A stretch of 64,000 bases of DNA from Geosiphon pyriformis (Eukaryota; Glomeromycota; Glomeromycetes; Archaeosporales; Geosiphonaceae): assembly GCA_016748015.1 (NCBI GenBank), contig JAAOMT010000483.1:214739-278738 (forward strand), written 5' to 3'. The notes beneath the pieces are model-generated. The model saw nothing but the letters and a program-made list of their open reading frames with translations. It was not told the DNA's origin and ran no database searches. Both the position numbers and the translations under genes were made by a program. Below, one piece after another: positions 57,761 to 64,000 of this stretch (its first letter is position 1; each line of letters starts with the position of its first letter).

Positions 57761-59015
57761 TTTGGTGAGTAATAAAATATTTTGATTGTTGTTTGATGCT
57801 GTTTCATTCATTTTGAGATAATTTCTCCTTGAACTGTTGAGTATTTATATAGTGTTGAAGTTGTTGATATTTTTGTGTATTCATCTTTTTGTTTATATTT
57901 TTGTTGTATTGTTCTGGTTTTGTTATATTTTTGGGTTGAAATGTTCTTAGATTTGTCTTATTCACAACAAACTATCAGCATTTCTGTTGTTTTTTCTCTT
58001 TTTATAATGTACTGTGTACTTGAATAGTAATAGTGTTATTTTCTATCTTGCATGTTGATTATCTCCAAATTCTTGTTTTTGGATCAAAGTCAATCCCTTG
58101 TGATTAGTGTATACTTCAAATTTCTGACTTAAGTATTCCTTCTATTTTATAACTGCCCAATAGATTGCTAAGTGTTTTAATGCTGGTGTTCCATAATTCT
58201 TTTTGGCTGAAGTTAAATCTTGACTGGCATATGCCACTGGATGTTCTCTTCCATCTGGTCTTTTTTGTGATAGTACTGCTTCCAATGCTTGATCTGATGT
58301 ATTGGTGATAATGATAAATGGTTTGCTATGATCTGGATAAATCAATACTGGAGCTTGAATAAGCTTTTTTCTCAAGATCTCGAAAGCTTCTTGTTGAGTT
58401 TCTTTCCATTTATATTTTACATTCTTGGTTTTGAGATAGTTGAGTGGCTGAGCTATTTTAAAAAAGTTTTTAATAAAGCAGTAATAATAGTTTATGAATC
58501 CCAAGAATGATTTCAATTCAGTTAAGTTGGTTGGTACTAGAAAGCTTTTGACTATTTCTGTTTTTTCTGGATTTGTTTTGATGTCGTTTTTGCTTATGAC
58601 ATGTTCCAAAAATTTCAGTTTTGTCTTGCCAAAGAAGCATTTGGTAGCATTTAGCTTTAGTTCAATTCTTCTTAATCTCTCGAACACTTGCTGTAGATGA
58701 TAGAAATAGTCATCAAATGTTTTTGAGAATATATTGGTGTTATCTAAGTAGACAATTACTGATTTCCATAATAAGCCAATGTACACAATTTTCATTAGCC
58801 ATTGAAATATGGCTGAAGCATTCATCAAGCCAAATGGCATAACTTCAAATTTAAAGTTTGCTTCTCTTGTAGTAAATGCTGTTTTTTCTTTGTCAGCTGG
58901 GTCTATGACTATTTGCTAATATTCACTGTTTAAATTCAGTATTAAGAACTATTTGTTTTTACCAAAAGCATTAAATAGTTTCTGAATTTGTGGAGTTGAA
59001 TAACTGTCTTTACGA
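57761..59015 (-). pseudogene. RT (partial) and RNase H of element H
   Basis: A 232-codon open stretch (58840-58142) reads through the RT palm to RNase H: MPFGLMNASAIFQWLMKIVY, VIVYLDNTNIFSKTFDDYFY (second Asp is Asn), LKLNATKCFFGKTKLKFLEHV, FLGFINYYYCFIKNFFKIAQP, APVLIYPDHSKPFIIITNTS (RNase H Asp changed to Asn), EAVLSQKRPDGREHPVAYAS, KNYGTPALKHLAIYWAVIK. Although open, it has two dead catalytic sites. The RT N-terminal part is cut at 59015. Confidence 0.78.
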
Positions 59016-59084
59016 TGTTACTCATAAAAAAAGAAAACAGATATAGAAAAATAGTAGACCAATAGGAGAGTAGTAGTTAGCATA

Positions 59085-59235
59085 TAAACACATTGCTCAG
59101 CAATGTGGAACAATGTCAAAAATCACGGCACATCACTCAGCAATGTGGAGCAATGTTAAGAAAATATGGCACATTGCTTAGCAATGTGAGCATTGCTTGA
59201 GAAATTATAGCACATCACTCGAGAATGTGAGCAAT
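59085..59235 (+). repeat. U3 short tandem array, I type
   Basis: About four copies of a 40- to 45-bp unit built on CACATTGCTCAGCAATGTG, which is nearly palindromic, followed by an AGCAATGTTAAGAA-like part. It ends about 20 bp before the TATA box. Unlike every other array in the window. Confidence 0.85.
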
Positions 59236-59252
59236 CTCATAGAACCCAAATT

Positions 59253-59262
59253 ATGTATATAT
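59253..59262 (+). promoter_or_regulatory. TATA box of the I LTR
   Basis: TATGTATATATAGCAGCAG. The same core, TATATATAGCA, stands after the array in D and F, with a following TATTAGAAG or CATTAAAAG block, so start-site elements seem conserved while arrays vary. Confidence 0.55.
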
Positions 59263-59842
59263 AGCAGCAGTATTAGAAGTAGAAAGGGAAGAATCCATCA
59301 GTTAGAAACCTTTCATAATACACATATCAAATAAATAATTATTTATTATCTCAATCTATTTTCCACTATCAACACTTTATGTTGATAGTAATTGATACTT
59401 AATACCACTAAAACAATAGCTTTTGATCATGATTATTGATAGAATACTAACTTGTGTATTGCTTTGGCTCATTTCTTTATTTTCTTTTCTTTTACTTTTT
59501 TTTCTTTCCTTGATTTTATTGTTGTATATTAATCAATTGAGGATTAAAGTGCTGAGACACAGACATCATAGTGACTGGTAAAAGACTCATGAAATAAGGG
59601 TAAAACACTCATAAATTTGAGAATAACTTACCAGAAGAATTACCAGCCACCACACTAAGAAAAAAATTTGATGAAACTGCAGTTTCGGGAAGCTATGGAT
59701 AAAACCATCAATTAAATCTCTGTCCATTATACAAAGAACTCTACAACAAAACCTTTAAATAAACAACACCAGAATACCAACCAAGTACCAAGTTACAGAT
59801 TTGTTATTTGACTTGAGACTCCAAATAATCATTTGTAACATT

Positions 59843-59859
59843 TGGTGCTCTCTGTGAGG
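59843..59859 (+). other. Primer-binding site of element I
   Basis: TGGTGCTCTCTGTGAGG, two bases inside the LTR end. It is preceded by the LTR end GTAACA and can pair with the U5 arm at 59784-59798. Confidence 0.6.
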
Positions 59860-59979
59860 TATAATCCTACAGAGAACCAGCACCAATAACACCATCCAAA
59901 CAGTGACAGAATCTGAAAAAACAGAAACAAACCACTTAGGATTTGCGAAATTGTTATTTTAACACTATTATACTCATCT

Positions 59980-61900
59980 CGGATTAATAAACAATAGTTG
60001 GCCAACAGAATCAGTTTTCAATTGCTACATCAATAAAAGAATAATATATCATTTAGGAGGCCAAAGAGATCCAGAATCCACCTTTAACAACTTCTTCAGT
60101 GAATTGCTTCAAAGTACCATCCTTCCACAAAACTACCTATTTGCACCCCTAATTACAGAAATAAACCGAGAAATTGAAAAATACACCAAACAGAGATTTT
60201 CTATTACTTTTGCTAACAAAGGAAAAAAAAATTACAAACACTAGTAAGAACACCAAAACAAATCCAACTACTTACTTGGAAAAAACAAAAATTTGATTCA
60301 CCTGCTAATTCATCATATCACCACACACCCGGAAGTACAATCAATATAATAAATACAGCTACAACAAGCGCAACAACACCACTAAACAGAATCCCATTTC
60401 AAAGTAAACAAAAGAAAACAGAGTTATTAGGAACATATAGCAATTACTTCGAGGAATTTAAATCATGATCCTTAACACCATCAGGAATTCGATTATTACC
60501 ACCACAACCAGATTTTGGAGCCATTAGTCCTTAAGAAATAACTGATTTCAAGGAAGAAGAGAGTAGCAATCAAGAAGTTAATAAGCAAAACCTGATCCTA
60601 GGAAATTCAGAAATTAGAACTCCAGTTAATCAAACTCTGGAAAATCAGAATAATCAAAACCACAATGTAATTAATCAACACTTACCTCTAGTAATTGTGA
60701 TTAATCCACCACCAGTCTCACTAATCGCTGAACAGCAACAACAGCCACAACTACTACTCCAACAACAAAACCAGCAGTAATCACAACAACAACAAATCCA
60801 GCAGCAACCACAACAACAACCAATGGCTTACACTCCAATTGCCAAAATCAAGAAATTTACCAGTATAGAAGATGACACCCAAGTATGGCTTAATGACATG
60901 GAAAAAGCCATTGCAGCCAATAGATGGAACAATGACAGAGCCTTTTAAGTAATCTCCTATTTTCTACAGAATACTGCCAACTCATGATATCAGAGTTTAG
61001 CCATTAAACCTTAAAAATTCCAGAAATTCAAAACTGCATTCTTGGGATATTTCAGTAATAATAACATCATTAATTGCTTAGCCAACACCTTCACCACCAT
61101 TAAACAGGGAGAAACTGAAGCAGTTACTACTTATTTGGGACGTTTCTACAGGAATCTGTGCCAAATCCAAGCAATTCAAGCCAACTATTTTACAGCACTC
61201 CAGATTCTAAACCAGTTCATCCGTAGACTGCGTAGTAGTCTTCTCCAGTGCATACATCCAATGCACTTACAAATTCTCCAAAATGCAGTCACAAATGCCA
61301 GAGATTTTAAATTGGCAAAACTTAAAACAAGCCATGCCCAAGCCATTAATTTAGTGATAAATGGATCATCTGAATTGGATTCCAAATTGAAACAATTCAG
61401 TAATTCAATTAATCAGAAATTGGAAAAATACTTAGCTGACAATCATGCAATATATCAACCACCACAATGATGCAATAATTCAGGAAACATGAATTGTTTC
61501 CAAAATCAGTCATGTTCATCATTATTAAATCAGCTGTGGCAACAAAAGACGCATGTCTGCCATAACTGTGATAAACAAGGCCATATTAGAGCTGACTGCC
61601 AATTTTATAATAATAACCCATAATTGGAAAATCAATATCAAAACCCCAATTGCCAGTTTCAAACTCCAAACTATCAATCAACCTCAGCAATATATCAACC
61701 AAATTACATATCTATAATGCAGCCACAGATTTATCAGCCTCCAATCTATCAACCAACAACACCTGTCATCTATTAACTGCAGTCCCAACTCATATATTAG
61801 CCACAGCCCCAAGTAATTTATCAACCCCACCAAATTCAAACACCACCATAGAACTTATCTTAAAATGGAACCCAAAGGCCAAGACTGACACAACAAAGTT
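59980..61900 (+). pseudogene. gag of element I
   Basis: The N-terminal part reads SRINNSWPTESVFNCYINKR, a frame break in an A run near 60228, then RTPKQIQLLTWKKQKFDSP, LLGTYSNYFEEFKS and a Gln-rich linker (60690-60830). The capsid-like part is mostly open at 61042-61470 (MGYFSNNNIINCLANTFTTI, TTYLGRFYRNLCQIQAIQAN, ILNQFIRRLRSSLLQCI). The CCHC zinc knuckle at 61558-61599 is complete (C-HN-C-DKQG-H-IRAD-C). A Tyr/Pro/Gln tail follows. The open stretch at 61650-62120 is in another frame. Remaining stops are mainly at Gln and Trp positions. Confidence 0.75.
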
Positions 61901-61949
61901 GAAGATCATCAATAGTAGTCTATCAACTGATCCCCAGTTCCTCAAACCA

Positions 61950-62720
61950 ACCATCAAAATCTTGACAATAGAACTTGAACACCAGGTATCCCCAAAATCC
62001 GAATGCCCAATAATATTTAAGTCTCCTGATTACCCCAGAAAATGCCTTACCCAACAACTAGGAATTCAACCAACAGCAGCCACTTACCAGCAACATTCCA
62101 CTAGCAACCGTTACCAATAATGAATCCTTAGCAGCTATCTTTCTGTTTGAACTTAAAGAACTGACACCTATGCCCTTGTTCAGTAGAGCTGCACTAGAGA
62201 AAAAACCAATCACAGCAATATACACTGATGTCAAAATTGATGACCATTCTATCAAACTGATTCTAGATAGTGGATTAGCTGACAGCATCATTACAAAACA
62301 ACTCATGGACCAATTAGATCACTGAATTGATTGAACCACTAGTGCAAGGATAATTACAGCTGATGGAACCACCAAGACTCCAATTGGTGAAATAGATAAT
62401 TTGCCAATAGAAATCAATGGCATCATTGTACCAATCAAGGTATTAGTCATGGAAGTCATGCAATACCAAACACTCATTGACAATAACTGGTTGTCCAAAA
62501 TACATACAACTCTTAATTAGAACACGCAAAAGCTTCAGCTTAGTCAAAACGGTTGATACACACATGTACCAGTCACGTGTGGCCACTTTAAGCCAATCAT
62601 TATGTCTACAGCATCACTTATCAAATTAGAAGAAAAAAAAGAGAAACCTACCTGGGAAGCTTATCAAGTGTCCTGGGCTGATAAAGACTACAATGAGCTG
62701 CCACTGATACTATTATGGAA
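61950..62720 (+). pseudogene. Retropepsin of element I
   Basis: It reads NNESLAAIFLFELKELTPM, KPITAIYTDVKIDDHSIKLI, and the active site LDSGLADSIIT (Asp codon 62266-62268), intact. IITADGTTKTPIGEIDNLPIEINGIIVPIKVLVMEVMQYQ and LIDNNWLSKIH follow in frame, then PTWEAYQVSWADKDYNELPLILL. It is in the same frame as Gag and the zinc knuckle. A TGA at a Gln/Asn-rich site (62324) breaks it. Confidence 0.75.
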
Positions 62721-62789
62721 TGACAATAAAGAAAAAGGAAGAGAACCAAAAGAACTTATCTGGAATACTGACTAAGCCTGGAAAACCAA

Positions 62790-63625
62790 TAATAATTAGG
62801 ATGAATCAACAAGCTGGGAATAGGAAGAGACTGACAAGGGAAAAGGAAAAGAAAAAGAAAAAAAAACAACACCTACCAGCACTACTTATAATTACCACAT
62901 CTCCACTACCCCACAACAATCTACATATCATCAACCAAAACTTATATGCGTCAATTGCAGCAAGAAATTGTCGTTAATGGGTGCATGTTGTGGTGATAAT
63001 AAGAAACATCAAACGGCAACCAAATTCTACTGTTGCACATGCCTCATAGAATGGTTTGAACGCCCAAAAAGACAAAGAAAATGAGATAATAAATCCTGTC
63101 TTGCATGTGGAACTATCTTGCCTGACAAAGAAATGTGGATAACATTCCTGGATGTGAAAGGACATGTGATGAGATGTGCCAATATACAATACTAATCAAT
63201 AACTGAGTATACAAGAAAACACCAATCGACAACACCTGGAAAAGAGCGTTGTGATGATTGGAAGGATATTCTTATAACAAACATGAACTCTAGAAAATAG
63301 TGTATACAAAAGCAGAAGACGTGACAACCAGTGAATTACTAGAAATCAAAAACAACCCTCTATCTCTTCCTGAACCCAAATACGTCCAAACTTTCAACAT
63401 CTTTGGCAACATCAAAGACAATCCAGAGGAATTCCACAAACATTACCAGCAATTAGCCCCTACCAAAAAAAAGCAGGAACAACACTTAGAAGAAATAAAC
63501 ACCCAATTATGTGACTACTGTTTGATCTCATGTGACTTCCAATATTGTAATGAGTGTGACTTCATTTACAATCCACTACTGTGCATAATCTACATGATCC
63601 CAGAAGAAGACAAACCAATGAGCAG
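62790..63625 (+). pseudogene. Cysteine-rich module of element I
   Basis: A Lys-rich charged linker is followed by LICVNCSKKLLSMGACCGDN (first Cys codon 62947-62949), FYCCTCLIEWFERPK, SCLACGTILPDKEMW and HVMRCANIQY. A long middle part (TKAEDVTTSELLEIKNN, NIKDNPEEFHKHYQQLAPTK) leads to LCDYCLISCDFQYCNECDF. The Cys pairs are nearly all retained, so I gives the clearest view of the module. Zinc binding is inferred. No family recognised. Confidence 0.7.
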
Positions 63626-64000
63626 CTACACATCGGAATTGAAATCAGTTTTCAATCCCAATTCAAACTCCGACAATGACAACAATGATGAAAACAATAG
63701 TTCTAGTTCCACCCCAATTAGCAACAAAAATTATGACAATTCAAACTCCAATTTATACTCCAAAACATTTATCACACTTTCTGATCTCATCAAGGAACAG
63801 GAACTTAAATGGTTCAGTAATAATGGCAAAGGTATCATGCCAGAATGTGCACACAATACTGATGCAGGGTTTGATCTAAGATATCTAGGGAAAAATCTTC
63901 TCAAATTGGAACTACATTTACACACTTGTATTGATCTGAAAATAGCACTGGAAATTTCAGCAACAACAATAGTTCAACTAGCATCCAGGAGTAGTTTAGT
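63626..64000 (+). pseudogene. dUTPase of element I, cut by the window end
   Basis: A Ser/Asn/Asp linker (about 63650-63770) is followed by LIKEQELKWFSNNGKGIMPE, motif 1 DAGFDLRYLGK (Asp kept, 63861-63895), TCIDLKIALEISATTIVQL and the start of motif 2, ASRSSLV. Continues beyond 64000, so whether it is broken cannot be judged. Confidence 0.7.

Larger units (their letters stand above)
54980..59015 (-). mobile_element. Element H: minus-strand element, interrupted by I
   Basis: The left part of an element: 3' LTR 54980-55804, then third ORF, integrase, RNase H and part of RT up to 59015, where I begins. Its Gag-to-RT part must lie beyond I, outside the window, or be lost. LTR type as in B and G. 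Confidence 0.82.
59016..59840 (+). repeat. 5' LTR of element I
   Basis: 825 bp from TGTTACTCAT to GTAACA. It contains its own array (59085-59235), a TATA box (59253-59262), a perfect hairpin (59365-59389), a second inverted repeat (about 59413-59438) and a U5 arm (59784-59798) complementary to the region of the primer-binding site (59834-59850). Confidence 0.88.
59016..64000 (+). mobile_element. Element I: youngest-looking plus-strand element, runs off the window
   Basis: 5' LTR 59016-59840 followed by Gag, protease, cysteine-rich module and the start of dUTPase. It inserted in the RT of H; the bases before it are ACGA (59012-59015). Frames are longer than in A, D, F and G, but stops remain. 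The 3' half is outside the window. Confidence 0.85.

Noticed and set aside
59085-59235. CRISPR-like array of repeats and spacers
   Set aside because: The repeats are imperfect, adjacent and lie inside an LTR upstream of a TATA box. There are no cas genes, and the context is eukaryotic.
1-64000. tRNA, rRNA, riboswitch or bacterial-type promoter features
   Set aside because: Nothing with the base composition or structure of these was seen. The window consists of transposable elements.

Overview
This window looks like pure transposable-element (TE) DNA from an AT-rich, CpG-poor eukaryotic genome. I found no host gene, tRNA, rRNA or CRISPR array. The strong A+T bias, the Ty3/Gypsy-type pol genes that carry a dUTPase, and a remnant DDE transposase of a kind known from fungi all point to a fungus. 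From memory, the cysteine-rich/dUTPase region resembles proteins predicted in arbuscular mycorrhizal fungi (Glomeromycotina, Rhizophagus/Gigaspora type). That assignment is inference and was not searched.

Layout. Element A (+ strand, about 60-12922) is an old full-length LTR retrotransposon, split by B (6688-9580, minus), a 2.9-kb deletion derivative. A remnant DDE transposase (13124-14640, minus) follows. From 14667 a large nest begins. Host element D (+) starts with its 5' LTR (14667-15420), is interrupted four times, and reaches its 3' LTR at 54521. The interruptions are F (+, 16080-36133), a solo LTR (39450-40274), G (minus, 43647-53634) and H (minus, from 54980, inside D's 3' LTR). F is itself split by E (minus, 19877-29835), the best-preserved copy. 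H is interrupted by I (+, from 59016), which runs off the window. Insertions of this group leave 4-bp target-site duplications (CTGC for E; decayed pairs for B, F, G and the solo LTR), and the interrupted host reading resumes across each junction, so the insertion order can be read directly.

Shared gene plan. Copies of all families encode, in order: Gag (capsid-like region, CCHC zinc knuckle), retropepsin (DSGSA in E), a cysteine-rich zinc-binding-like module, dUTPase, reverse transcriptase (RT), RNase H, integrase (H2C2 finger, DDE core, C-terminal GPY/F-like region) and a separate third ORF in the env position, just before the polypurine tract. Gag and protease share one frame in A, D and I, so a single Gag-Pol ORF is likely. 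The LTRs begin TGTTAC and end GTAACA. Each LTR subfamily has its own short tandem-repeat array upstream of a TATA box. Most also have two conserved hairpins downstream and an inverted repeat that can pair U5 with the primer-binding site.

Decay. Every copy is broken, mostly by C-to-T and G-to-A changes: Gln and Trp codons became stops, and catalytic Asp, Glu, His and Cys residues were lost. The two LTRs of E differ by 30 substitutions in the first ~480 bp compared by eye. All are transitions, and three sites pair CA in one copy with TG in the other, the signature of methylated CpG decay. No copy in the window looks capable of moving by itself.
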